The notes beneath the pieces were generated by a model. That model was not told where the DNA came from and ran no database searches. It worked only from the letters and a program-made list of their open reading frames with translations. The position numbers and the translations under genes were made by a program. From Candidatus Aminicenantota bacterium (GTDB taxonomy: Bacteria > Acidobacteriota > Aminicenantia > Aminicenantales > UBA8522), in NCBI GenBank assembly GCA_003524335.1, contig DQHV01000202.1, positions 1,001 through 8,685 on the forward strand: a stretch of DNA of 7,685 bases. Direction: 5' to 3'. Shown one piece after another: positions 1 through 6,268 of this stretch (position 1 is its first letter; each line of letters opens with the position of its first letter).

Positions 1-18
1 CGTCAGGCGTTTGGTCAT
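1..18 (-). CDS. 5' end of a leftward gene, first six codons only
   Basis: Read leftward, the edge of the window encodes M-T-K-R-L-T starting at an ATG at 18-16 and then runs off the window. The case for a real start is the perfect Shine-Dalgarno GAGGAGG just upstream (about bases 24-30) at normal spacing, together with a good promoter farther upstream at 100-129 on the same strand. No product can be inferred from six residues. The gene is divergent from the dehydrogenase at 195, so the two may share regulation. Confidence 0.6.
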
Positions 19-99
19 GAGATCCTCCTCGGCGCCGCCGCCTGACCCGGCCTGATCATGTCGCTGCGCGAGGGCCGGACGGCGAGGCGTCTCCACGGG

Positions 100-129
100 G
101 TTATACACCTCCGGCCGGACCGGAGTCAA
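100..129 (-). promoter_or_regulatory. Promoter for the leftward edge gene
   Basis: On the minus strand there is TTGACT (129-124), an 18-base spacer and TATAAC (105-100), each box matching the sigma70 consensus at five of six positions. Transcription would start near base 93, giving a leader of about 75 bases before the ATG at 18. An inverted repeat fills most of the spacer (see 109-125). Confidence 0.55.
109..125. promoter_or_regulatory. Inverted repeat CTCCGG-N5-CCGGAG, candidate operator
   Basis: A perfect inverted repeat with 6-base arms and a 5-base centre lies inside the -35/-10 spacer of the leftward promoter. It ends about 33 bases before the -35 of the divergent dehydrogenase promoter. 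This position suits a repressor site that could affect either or both genes. In DNA this G+C-rich, short CCGG palindromes also arise by chance, so function is an inference. Confidence 0.3.
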
Positions 130-157
130 AACGGCGGCGGGAGGATGCGGAGCCTCT

Positions 158-185
158 TTGGGAATCCGCGGGCCTGTCCTATAAT
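158..185 (+). promoter_or_regulatory. Promoter of the dehydrogenase gene, with consensus TATAAT
   Basis: A perfect TATAAT at 180-185 is preceded by TTGGGA (158-163, four of six matches to TTGACA) at a 16-base spacing. The start of transcription would fall near 191-193, only a few bases before the ATG at 195. The AGGGGG at 186-191 could act as a ribosome binding site only if transcription starts farther upstream. If this -10 is used, the mRNA is almost leaderless. Confidence 0.45.
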
Positions 186-194
186 AGGGGGACC

Positions 195-1229
195 ATGAGA
201 GCCGCCTTCCTCACCGGCATCCGGACGATCGAGGTCCGCGAGACGCCGGCGCCGCGCATCGCCCGGGACGACGATGTCATCATCCGGAGCCGGGCCGTGG
301 GCGTCTGCGGCAGCGATCTCCACTACTACCTTTTCGATTCCGTCGGCGCCGACAAAGTCACATACCCCTTCATCCCCGGGCACGAGTGCGCCGGGATCGT
401 CGAGGAGGTCGGCCGGGCCGTCACCCGGGTCAAGCCCGGCGACGCGGTCGTCGTCGAGCCGGCCGTCTCGTGCGGCGCCTGCGACCAGTGCCGGACGGGG
501 CGGCCCCACACCTGCCGCAAGCTTCTCTTCCTCGGCCACTACGGCGAGCTCACGGGCGGCATGGCCGAGCTCGTCCTAGCCCCGGAAAGGAACTGCGTCC
601 CCCTGCCGGCGAAGATGAACGTCGTCCAGGGCGCTCTGGCCGAGCCGCTCTCGATCGCGGTCTACGCGGCCGGGCTGGCCGGGTCGGTGCGGGGGAAGTC
701 CGCGGCCGTGCTCGGGACCGGGCCGATCGGGCTTTGCGTCGTCATGGCCCTCAAGGCCGAGGGCGCGGGCGCGGTCTTCGCGACGGAAAAAGCGGAAGCC
801 CGGCTCAAGGCGGCGACGACCGCCGGGGCCGATTGGGCGGGGAACCCCGACCGAGAGGACGTCGTCGCCGGGATCCTGGCCCGCGAGTCGCTCGGCCTCG
901 ACCTCGTCTTCGAGTGCTGCGGCGAGCAGTCCGCTCTCGACCAGGCGATCGCCCTGCTCAAGCCCGGGGGGACGCTCGTCGTCGTCGGCATCCCGCTCAA
1001 GGCGCGGGTGACGTTCGAGAGCGGCAAGCTGCGGCGCCGGGAGATCCGCGTCCAGAGCGTCCGGAGGCAGAACAAGTGCCTGGAGAAGGCCGTCGGGATG
1101 ATCCACGCGGGCCGGGTCAAGGTCGATTTCCTGGCGACGCATTCCTTCAAGCTTGAAGAGGCGCAGGAGGCTTACGAGACCGCCGCGGCCCGCCGCGACG
1201 GCGTCATCAAGGCCATCGTCAGGCCCTAA
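195..1229 (+). CDS. Zinc-dependent MDR alcohol dehydrogenase, sorbitol/L-iditol dehydrogenase-like
   Basis: A 344-residue medium-chain dehydrogenase/reductase, the usual length for the polyol dehydrogenase branch. It is expected to oxidise a secondary alcohol of a sugar alcohol or similar substrate in the cytoplasm, using NAD(P). Visible signatures are the catalytic zinc set C38, H63-E64 in a GHE motif and E150, and the structural zinc cysteines C93, C96, C99 and C107. The Rossmann nucleotide-binding turn is GTGPIG at 174-179. E198, at the end of the second strand of the nucleotide fold, favours NAD over NADP. The RRQN stretch near residue 290 also resembles sorbitol/xylitol dehydrogenases. 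The ATG at 195 gives the family's standard N terminus and follows AGGGGG. The gene stands alone and is divergent from the edge gene. The exact substrate is not readable; other MDR members such as threonine dehydrogenase remain possible. Family call very secure, substrate weak. Confidence 0.93.
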   Translation: MRAAFLTGIRTIEVRETPAPRIARDDDVIIRSRAVGVCGSDLHYYLFDSVGADKVTYPFIPGHECAGIVEEVGRAVTRVKPGDAVVVEPAVSCGACDQCRTGRPHTCRKLLFLGHYGELTGGMAELVLAPERNCVPLPAKMNVVQGALAEPLSIAVYAAGLAGSVRGKSAAVLGTGPIGLCVVMALKAEGAGAVFATEKAEARLKAATTAGADWAGNPDREDVVAGILARESLGLDLVFECCGEQSALDQAIALLKPGGTLVVVGIPLKARVTFESGKLRRREIRVQSVRRQNKCLEKAVGMIHAGRVKVDFLATHSFKLEEAQEAYETAAARRDGVIKAIVRP

Positions 1230-1364
1230 ACGCCCGTCGCCGTCAACTAACTCCATATTCCCGCAGCCCGACCCCAAGATCCCCTTACCTTATGAGAAAA
1301 GCGCAGAGGATCAGGGCGTCTTTATTATGTGAGGAAGAATCCCTGAATTGGTTTATCGCATATA
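1230..1364. other. Intergenic stretch, A+T-richer than its surroundings
   Basis: Base composition shifts after the dehydrogenase stop, with A+T-rich runs increasing from about 1245 up to the promoter at 1365. I see no convincing open frame, RNA gene or intrinsic terminator here. The best hairpin candidates have only 3-5 paired bases and lack a clear T run. Confidence 0.4.
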
Positions 1365-1393
1365 TTGACATACCTGCGTAAGTGTGTAATTAT
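1365..1393 (+). promoter_or_regulatory. Near-consensus sigma70 promoter of the RHH gene
   Basis: A perfect TTGACA (1365-1370) is followed after 17 bases by AATTAT (1388-1393), four of six matches to TATAAT. Transcription would start near 1400. This argues against translation starting at the GTG at 1382 and for the ATG at 1415. The -10 region includes the small palindrome TAATTA (1387-1392). ACATA (1368-1372) and TATGT (1391-1395) form weak outer arms that could serve an autoregulating RHH protein. Confidence 0.6.
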
Positions 1394-1414
1394 GTATTTA
1401 TGGAAAAGAGGCCT

Positions 1415-1663
1415 ATGAAACGTGTCAACGTCATCCTCGAGACTGACCTTTACGACCGAGCCCGGATCATCGGATTCATCAGAAAAAAGAGTCTTTCTGA
1501 GATCGTCCGCGATGCTCTCCGGGATTGGCTGAGGACCCACGTCGATGAAAGAGCCGAACTTGTCCTTTCGGAGAAGGATGAGCGCGAGCTGCTCAGGATC
1601 CTGGCAGAAGACGATTTCGTCCCCTTGGAGCAAGTCAAGAAGTCGCTCGGCAAGAAGACCTGA
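1415..1663 (+). CDS. Small ribbon-helix-helix (CopG/antitoxin-like) protein, no toxin beside it
   Basis: An 82-residue protein with the layout of an RHH DNA-binding antitoxin or repressor. It has an N-terminal strand (K-R-V-N-V-I-L, residues 2-8), a first helix over about 9-25, and a second helix over about 26-42 starting S-L-S-E-I-V. A charged tail follows, ending in an E-D-D-F-V-P-L-E-Q-V pattern like antitoxin C termini that wrap a RelE/ParE-type toxin. RHH proteins bind DNA as dimers through the strand and usually repress their own promoter. The frame stays open to a GTG at 1382 and has another ATG at 1400. I chose 1415 because the promoter places the mRNA start near 1400, AGAGG (1407-1411) precedes this ATG, and the RHH strand normally begins right after the initiator. 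No toxin gene follows: the next frame is convergent and ends 7 bases away. Composition is less G+C-rich than its neighbours, which hints at acquisition. A solitary repressor is an equally good reading. Confidence 0.75.
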   Translation: MKRVNVILETDLYDRARIIGFIRKKSLSEIVRDALRDWLRTHVDERAELVLSEKDERELLRILAEDDFVPLEQVKKSLGKKT

Positions 1664-1670
1664 CCGGCGA

Positions 1671-2261
1671 CTACTTCATCTTCTCGCGCATCTTGGCCTC
1701 GGCCTCGGGGCCCCAGTAGCCGCAGTCGAGCTCCAGGAAGACCGAAGTGTAGGGGACGGCCAGGGTCGTCTTGACCATGACGATCTTGAACGTCTTCCCC
1801 ACCTCATCGAGCCGGGCGATGAGGTCTTCGTGGAGGACCGGCATCGCACCGCGGCCCTTGAGCGCCTCGTCCAGCCGCCGACGGCCGGCATCGGCCCCGG
1901 GAGCGAGCTCTTCGGGGACATAGGCCAGCTCTTTGTCGAGCCAGATCTTGGGGTGGATGTGCTTGGCCGCGTCGACCGCTTTGAGGACTTTCTCCAGGAC
2001 GGCGAAGTGGTCCTCGCCGGTCGCGATGGTCTCGATGCCCGGGCTGATCTGGAGCGGGAAGGCCGAATCGGCGACCACGATCCAGTTGCGATGGCCCAGA
2101 GCCGGCAGATAGGCCGTCAGCTTGTCCAGCCACGCCGGAGCTTTCATCTCTTGCCCGTTCGACACGGCAGTTCCCTCCTCTCTCTCATCATCCTCGCGGT
2201 CGCACGCGGCGAAGGTGACGGCCAAGACGGCCAATCCGATAGTCAGGATCTTAACGCGCAT
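1671..2261 (-). CDS. Lipoprotein with an RbsD/FucU-like sugar mutarotase domain
   Basis: A 196-residue protein, last in the leftward operon. Residues 1-20 are a lipoprotein signal: K/R start, hydrophobic core, lipobox F-A-A-C with the lipidated cysteine at 20. After a charged linker, residues 42-183 resemble RbsD/FucU, which interconvert ring or anomeric forms of ribose or fucose. The motif L-G-H-R-N-W-I-V-V-A-D matches the family's LGHTD...VVxDAG segment, giving H57 and D65 as the catalytic His/Asp. H144 matches the later His, and P-Y-T-S-V-F-L (170-176) matches the family's PYANxIL. The usual Asn there is Ser173. The start at 2261 follows GAGGAGG (2270-2276) by 8 bases and begins the signal peptide; an ATG at 2282 is open but would place an acidic stretch before it. 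The upstream gene stops 25 bases away. RbsD and FucU are normally cytoplasmic, so an envelope location is unusual. Fold assignment is by motif recognition; activity is unproven. Confidence 0.72.
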   Translation of the reverse strand: MRVKILTIGLAVLAVTFAACDREDDEREEGTAVSNGQEMKAPAWLDKLTAYLPALGHRNWIVVADSAFPLQISPGIETIATGEDHFAVLEKVLKAVDAAKHIHPKIWLDKELAYVPEELAPGADAGRRRLDEALKGRGAMPVLHEDLIARLDEVGKTFKIVMVKTTLAVPYTSVFLELDCGYWGPEAEAKMREKMK

Positions 2262-2286
2262 GGATCGATCCTCCTCGATCATCGGC

Positions 2287-3972
2287 TTAGTTCGCTTTTA
2301 ACGGATTCGCGACCACGTCCACGACCCGGCCGGCGCGCAGGGTCAACGTCCAGCCCGCGCACTTGATGGTGTGGTCCGCCTGGAAGTCCCGGGAATACGT
2401 CGTCCAGTCCCTCATGACCTTATCGCAGGAGTGGAGATTGACCCTCATCAAACGCGCCGACATGCCGATCCACGGCAGGCCTTGCAGGAACATCTTCTGA
2501 CGATGCGGCGGCAGGTCCTCAAAATCGGGGCCCAGAAGCTCCTGGGAGGCGTAGACCGGTCCCAACAGCTTGAGAGGTTCTTGCGTTTCTTCCTTATGGA
2601 TGATCCCCGCCACGGACCAGAGATTCCCGAGGGCGAGCCTCTCGACCTTCAGTTCCCAGTGGCCGTCCGGTTGCTTCCCCTCACTCCAGGCCAGGGCGCG
2701 TCCCACGACCCGCAATTGGCCGTCTTCCAAAGCATACAACCACCAAGGGCTGTCCGCGGCCAAGCGGCCCGCCCCTGCGTTCAGCGGCCTCTCTTCGTCC
2801 AGGGCGGACTTGGTCCAGGGCCTATCCGACGGGATCTTGCCGGGCCGGGCCGGGATCGAGGTCTTCAGGAGGATGGGCCAAAAGTCAAAAGAGAATTTCT
2901 TCCCCGAATCCCCTCCATACCGGTGGACATATCTTCTCGTAAAGGCCGGCCCCGTCTTGCCCAGCCGGGGATCGTTGTCGGCTGCGGTTGGGGAGATAGG
3001 CGGGTAAGTCTTGGGCGCCGGCCAGAGCTGCGCGTATTGCTCTTTCAGCTGAGTGTAAAGCGTGTCGATCTCTTTCCTCAGCCAGGGCCATTGGTTGAGC
3101 GAACCGGTAGTCAGGCTGCGGTCGCGGAGCTCTTCAAGGGCGAGAGCGGCCCGGCGGAGCCTCGTGTCATCCCTGGTCTTCATATGGATCTCGATGCCGG
3201 CCAGCAGGGCCAAGGCCCGAGGTGGATGAGTGAAGCGATGCGTCCTCCCTCTGATGTAGGCGATATAGTCGTCGATCATCGAGTCGCTGGAACCGCTCCA
3301 GAAGCTCTTGAAGGGCTGGATCCTAATGCAGCCGCAAACGGTTCCGCCCTCGTAAGTAATTTCGGCGACCTCAACGGGAGGAGCGCTGAGAACGGCCTCG
3401 CCCGCGTAGGTTCTCGCCACCGAATCGGCGCCCGAGAGGTAATAGAGTTGAGCGAGCCCCGCGGCGATCACCGTCGAGAATCCCTGGTGCGTGCTGGCCA
3501 GCGTGTCGGGTTTCCGGCCCTTCTCCGAAACGGCCTCCCAGACCTCGTTCAGCATGACCTGCATGTTCCCGCGGCTGCCCGGAGGCATATGCTGGAGGAA
3601 ATGGGAGATGAGCGCGGCCAGCACCTGATGCTGCGGGGATTGCGTTTGACAGGTCAAGCGCGCGAGATAGTCGACGGTCCGAACGAAATGATCCGCCGCC
3701 TCGTCCGTCCGGCCGGCGACGGTTTCCGCGCCGCTGATGCACAGAAAGCTCGTCATTTGCTCGGGGGACTCGGGACTCGGCACGACGGCGAGATACTTGC
3801 GGCCGGCGGCCTCGATCCGCGCGAAATCGCGATCTTCCCAGGCCTTGGTGATCTCGGCCTCGAGCTGTTTCAGGTCCGCTTGGGCTCCCGGCCGACCCGA
3901 AGCCAAGCCGGCCAGAATGAGAGCAAAGATTCCGACGACGAACCTTCGGCGTCGGCCGCGGGATGTTCTCAT
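2287..3972 (-). CDS. Exported protein with an N-terminal helical-repeat region, function unknown
   Basis: A 561-residue protein, middle gene of the leftward operon. The N terminus is a very basic stretch (four Arg at 7-10), a hydrophobic core (11-25) and an A-Q-A cleavage site after residue 32, so it is exported. R8-R9-x-F11 resembles a twin-arginine motif, leaving Sec or Tat export open. Residues 33-200 are Ala/Leu-rich and look like paired helices of the TPR type, without a clean consensus. A C-G-C pair lies at 213-215. The C-terminal half, rich in Trp, Arg and Pro, matches no family I recognise. Its ATG overlaps the stop of the upstream gene in ATGA (3969-3972), with GGGAGGGG just before it, indicating translational coupling. 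A longer rightward frame covers the same bases but looks like a G+C shadow. The protein is real with high confidence; its function is unknown. Confidence 0.85.
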   Translation of the reverse strand: MRTSRGRRRRFVVGIFALILAGLASGRPGAQADLKQLEAEITKAWEDRDFARIEAAGRKYLAVVPSPESPEQMTSFLCISGAETVAGRTDEAADHFVRTVDYLARLTCQTQSPQHQVLAALISHFLQHMPPGSRGNMQVMLNEVWEAVSEKGRKPDTLASTHQGFSTVIAAGLAQLYYLSGADSVARTYAGEAVLSAPPVEVAEITYEGGTVCGCIRIQPFKSFWSGSSDSMIDDYIAYIRGRTHRFTHPPRALALLAGIEIHMKTRDDTRLRRAALALEELRDRSLTTGSLNQWPWLRKEIDTLYTQLKEQYAQLWPAPKTYPPISPTAADNDPRLGKTGPAFTRRYVHRYGGDSGKKFSFDFWPILLKTSIPARPGKIPSDRPWTKSALDEERPLNAGAGRLAADSPWWLYALEDGQLRVVGRALAWSEGKQPDGHWELKVERLALGNLWSVAGIIHKEETQEPLKLLGPVYASQELLGPDFEDLPPHRQKMFLQGLPWIGMSARLMRVNLHSCDKVMRDWTTYSRDFQADHTIKCAGWTLTLRAGRVVDVVANPLKAN

Positions 3973-4979
3973 TTCAGCCCCTCCCTGATCGTTTCGAACG
4001 TGACGGGGCCGGCCTTGGGCCCGCCGCGGAGAAACAATCGTCCGTCGCGGACTTCGAAGCCGCCGCCGGAAGCGGGAAAGATCTCGGGATTCAGGCGCCC
4101 GACGACGCCAGCCCGGAAATCGACCACGAAGAGATGGTCCTCCACCCCCGCATGATGAACAAATACTAGGTCACCCGAAAGAAGGACGCTCTTGATCGAC
4201 GGCCACCTCAGTTTCGCCGGCCCGTCCGTGAGGACCTCGTCGTTGACGAAGAGCCAACAGGATCGGCCGCCCTCGCTGACGGCGATACCGTGCGCGGATT
4301 GGAAAACTGTGACGTCCCCGGCGGCCGGCACGGGCTCCAGGGTCGCATGGTTCTCCCCGTAATAAACCAGCCACGCCTGCCGGTGGGCGGAGTCGACCGC
4401 GGGGTTGTCCTCCTGATAGATCGGGTAGCCGCGGAGAAGCGTCTCGTCCGAGGTCACGACATAATACGATGTGGGGGGGGCGGGCTGCCCCTCCGTCCAT
4501 CGCGGCTCGAAGCGTATCTTTTGGGAAAAAACCGGATTGCCCTCCGCTTCGGGCTCCTCGACCGGGTGGGAATAGGCATCGATGAGCCAGGCCAGAGAGT
4601 TCTCGATAGGCCCTTGCGGGATCCCGGGAAAAAGGGCCTCCTCCAACGCCGTTCTAAATCCCTTGTTCTCCGGCTTCATGAGATCGTCGTCAAAGGGGAT
4701 GAGCCGCAGAAATCGGCCGTAGGAGCCCCAGCTGCTGTAGGCGAACGTCCTTCCCGTCCGGCCGTCCTTCAGAGTGACGAAATCCCCTCCGAATCCGCTC
4801 CCCCCGTCGACCATGGCCGTCAGCGTATCAAGAAAGCCGTCTCCGTCGAAGTCCCGCTTGATGATCTTCTCTTGACCGCCGGAAGGACCGTGGCCGGTGG
4901 TATCGCTAGCTGGCCCTGAGACGGACAGACCGGCGGCCAGGACGGATAAGGCGAGGACGGCCAAGAGGTTCCGGATCAT
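3969..4979 (-). CDS. Exported protein with a DxDxDG calcium-type loop, function unknown
   Basis: A 336-residue protein, first gene of the leftward operon. Residues 1-25 form a Sec-type signal peptide with no lipobox cysteine. Just after it, D43-F-D45-G-D47-G-F-L-D51 is the classic DxDxDGxxD calcium-binding loop seen in FG-GAP, VCBS and dockerin proteins, here in a single copy. The rest, including Tyr/Trp-rich strand-like segments and a final F-E-V-R-D-G-R-L-F-L stretch, looks beta-rich; I do not recognise a family. The frame opens earlier, at an ATG at 5045, but a strong promoter (5005-5033) lies inside that extension. The start at 4979 gives a proper signal peptide and is preceded by GGAG (4991-4994), at a somewhat long spacing. 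The stop overlaps the next gene's start. A run of eight C in the coding strand (4473-4480) falls in an Ala-Pro-Pro stretch. Confidence 0.82.
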   Translation of the reverse strand: MIRNLLAVLALSVLAAGLSVSGPASDTTGHGPSGGQEKIIKRDFDGDGFLDTLTAMVDGGSGFGGDFVTLKDGRTGRTFAYSSWGSYGRFLRLIPFDDDLMKPENKGFRTALEEALFPGIPQGPIENSLAWLIDAYSHPVEEPEAEGNPVFSQKIRFEPRWTEGQPAPPTSYYVVTSDETLLRGYPIYQEDNPAVDSAHRQAWLVYYGENHATLEPVPAAGDVTVFQSAHGIAVSEGGRSCWLFVNDEVLTDGPAKLRWPSIKSVLLSGDLVFVHHAGVEDHLFVVDFRAGVVGRLNPEIFPASGGGFEVRDGRLFLRGGPKAGPVTFETIREGLK

Positions 4980-5004
4980 GGCACGGATCGCTCCATGTGA
5001 TCGG

Positions 5005-5033
5005 ATGATACCCACGAATCCGGGGGGCGTCAA
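5005..5033 (-). promoter_or_regulatory. Strong promoter of the leftward three-gene operon
   Basis: On the minus strand, TTGACG (5033-5028) and TATCAT (5010-5005), each five of six to consensus, are separated by exactly 17 bases. The mRNA would start near 4998, about 19 bases before the ATG at 4979, with GGAG in the leader. The spacer opens with six C in a row. Confidence 0.65.
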
Positions 5034-5049
5034 GGCACCATTCACGCGG

Positions 5050-5079
5050 TTGACTGCGCCCTTCGATATCGGTTAGAGT
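5050..5079 (+). promoter_or_regulatory. Promoter of the WG-repeat gene, back to back with the operon promoter
   Basis: TTGACT (5050-5055, five of six) and TAGAGT (5074-5079, four of six) are separated by 18 bases, with a likely start near 5086. AAGGAGGGG (5086-5094) is then the ribosome binding site, two bases before the ATG at 5097. Only 16 bases separate this -35 from the divergent one at 5028-5033. Confidence 0.5.
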
Positions 5080-5096
5080 GAGGTTAAGGAGGGGAA

Positions 5097-6245
5097 ATGA
5101 AGAGATCCGCCGTCGCGCTGTCCTTGGCTATCATCGGTCTCGTCGCGATGACCGGAGCATCAATCGGTCAAAAGACCGTCAACCCCGACACGCTTCTGCC
5201 CTTCATGGACAGCCAGGGGTCCTGGGGCTTCATGGACAAGAGCGGAAAGACCGTCATCCCGGCGAGCTTCTACGAAGCGAGGCCCTTTCGCGAGGGTTTC
5301 GCGCTTGTCCTGGACCAGGAAGGAGCCACGGGATACGTCGATGAGCGCGGGGCTTTCATTTGGACCGTTCCGAAGGATAGTCTTGATAAGGCCTTGGCGG
5401 ACTATGGCCTGGCCGCTTTCGAGGAGGAGCTCGACACCCTACAAGGCGATCTCGGCGACTTCCATGAAGGCCTCGCTCGCGTTAAAGTGTATAGCGGCGC
5501 TTTCCAATGGCGATGCGGCTTCATCGACAGGACCGGGAAATTCGCCATCAAGCCGCAGTTCGGTAAAGCGCGAGATTTCTCAGAGGGCTTGGCGCCGGTG
5601 GAAATACCACCCCAGAGCGGCCGTTACGGATACATCCGAAAGGACGGGACCGTGGCCATCAAGCCCGAGTATGAGAACGCCTATCCTTTCAGTGAAGGCC
5701 TGGCCGTCGTCTATCATGAAGAATTCTATGGATTCATAGACAAGTCGGGAAAAACTGTCATTGATCTGAAGTTCGACCGGGTCGGGAGCTTTTCCGAAGG
5801 CTTGGCCGCGTTCGGCGTCCGCGACCCGGGGAAGAAAGCGACGGGCTTCTATGGCGGCAGCCTTGATAATCTGATATTTTCGGGCAAGTGGGGCTACATC
5901 GACAAGTCCGGGAACGTCGTTAGCGCCGCGCAATTCGACGGGGCCGGCGATTTCGCGGAAGGCCTGGCCGCCGTTAAGAAGGGAGCCCTATGGGGTTATA
6001 TTGACCAGAAAGGGAAGCTCGTCATCGAGGCCCAATTCGACTCGGCCGACTCGTTCTCGGAAGGCCTGGCGGCCGTCAAAAAGGGCGGCAAATGGGGGTA
6101 CGTCGATAAGATCGGGCGGATGGCGATAGGCTTCCAATATGACGACGCTTACGGCTTTTCCGACGGCCTGGCCCAGGTCTGGACCGGCGATAAGATGGGC
6201 TACATCTTCCCGACGGGCAAGTACTTCTGGGGCCCTTCCAAATAG
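5097..6245 (+). CDS. Exported WG-repeat protein
   Basis: A 382-residue protein with a Sec-type signal peptide (1-24) followed by WG repeats, short beta units of pattern W/Y-G-Y/F-I-D-x-x-G-x-x-V/I...F-x-x-A-x-x-F-S-E-G-L-A-x-V. Units begin near residues 43, 78 (degenerate), 140, 177, 211, 265, 299, 333 and 367 (partial). The last four are spaced exactly 34 residues apart, and those at 265-332 are very similar, suggesting recent tandem duplication. An acidic, probably helical insert (about 93-122) interrupts the array after unit two, and a Gly-rich insert (240-262) lies before unit six. WG-repeat proteins are thought to form beta-propeller-like or solenoid binding surfaces; no enzymatic residues are visible and the ligand is unknown. 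The ATG sits just after a very strong Shine-Dalgarno sequence. The gene is divergent from the three-gene operon and convergent with the gene ending at 6269. Confidence 0.93.
   Translation: MKRSAVALSLAIIGLVAMTGASIGQKTVNPDTLLPFMDSQGSWGFMDKSGKTVIPASFYEARPFREGFALVLDQEGATGYVDERGAFIWTVPKDSLDKALADYGLAAFEEELDTLQGDLGDFHEGLARVKVYSGAFQWRCGFIDRTGKFAIKPQFGKARDFSEGLAPVEIPPQSGRYGYIRKDGTVAIKPEYENAYPFSEGLAVVYHEEFYGFIDKSGKTVIDLKFDRVGSFSEGLAAFGVRDPGKKATGFYGGSLDNLIFSGKWGYIDKSGNVVSAAQFDGAGDFAEGLAAVKKGALWGYIDQKGKLVIEAQFDSADSFSEGLAAVKKGGKWGYVDKIGRMAIGFQYDDAYGFSDGLAQVWTGDKMGYIFPTGKYFWGPSK
5889..6200 (+). repeat. Three 102-base tandem WG units plus a partial fourth within the gene
   Basis: The codons for residues 265-367 fall into 34-residue (102-base) units beginning at Trp265, Trp299, Trp333 and Met367. 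Shared segments such as E-G-L-A-A-V-K-K-G are nearly the same in successive units, also at the DNA level (ggcctggc followed by gccgt). This is a coding repeat, not a mobile or intergenic one. Confidence 0.7.
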
Positions 6246-6268
6246 CCGCCCGCTCAAGGCGTTCCGGG

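Noticed and set aside
576..1277. Leftward open frame antisense to the dehydrogenase
   Set aside because: The opposite strand carries an intact MDR enzyme with all zinc and nucleotide motifs; the antisense frame is low-complexity shadow.
1281..1326. Terminator after the dehydrogenase gene
   Set aside because: GATCC/GGATC pair over a 27-base loop and a three-pair hairpin before TTTATT are both too weak to call.
1545..2366. Rightward 273-codon open frame opposite the RbsD-like gene
   Set aside because: It begins inside the RHH gene in another frame, runs antisense to a gene with clear family motifs and a strong ribosome binding site, and shows no domain.
2371..4155. Rightward 594-codon open frame, longer than the leftward gene it overlaps
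   Set aside because: It is rich in Arg, Gly and Pro, has no signal or recognisable motif and spans two leftward genes that are joined by an ATGA overlap and have signal peptides. It is a G+C shadow.
4980..5045. N-terminal extension of the operon's first protein to an ATG at 5045
   Set aside because: A near-consensus promoter lies inside this stretch and the signal peptide begins at 4979, so the extension would lie upstream of the mRNA start.
6246..6268. Terminator hairpin CGCC-N7-GGCG between convergent genes
   Set aside because: The stem has only four pairs and no T run follows on either strand.
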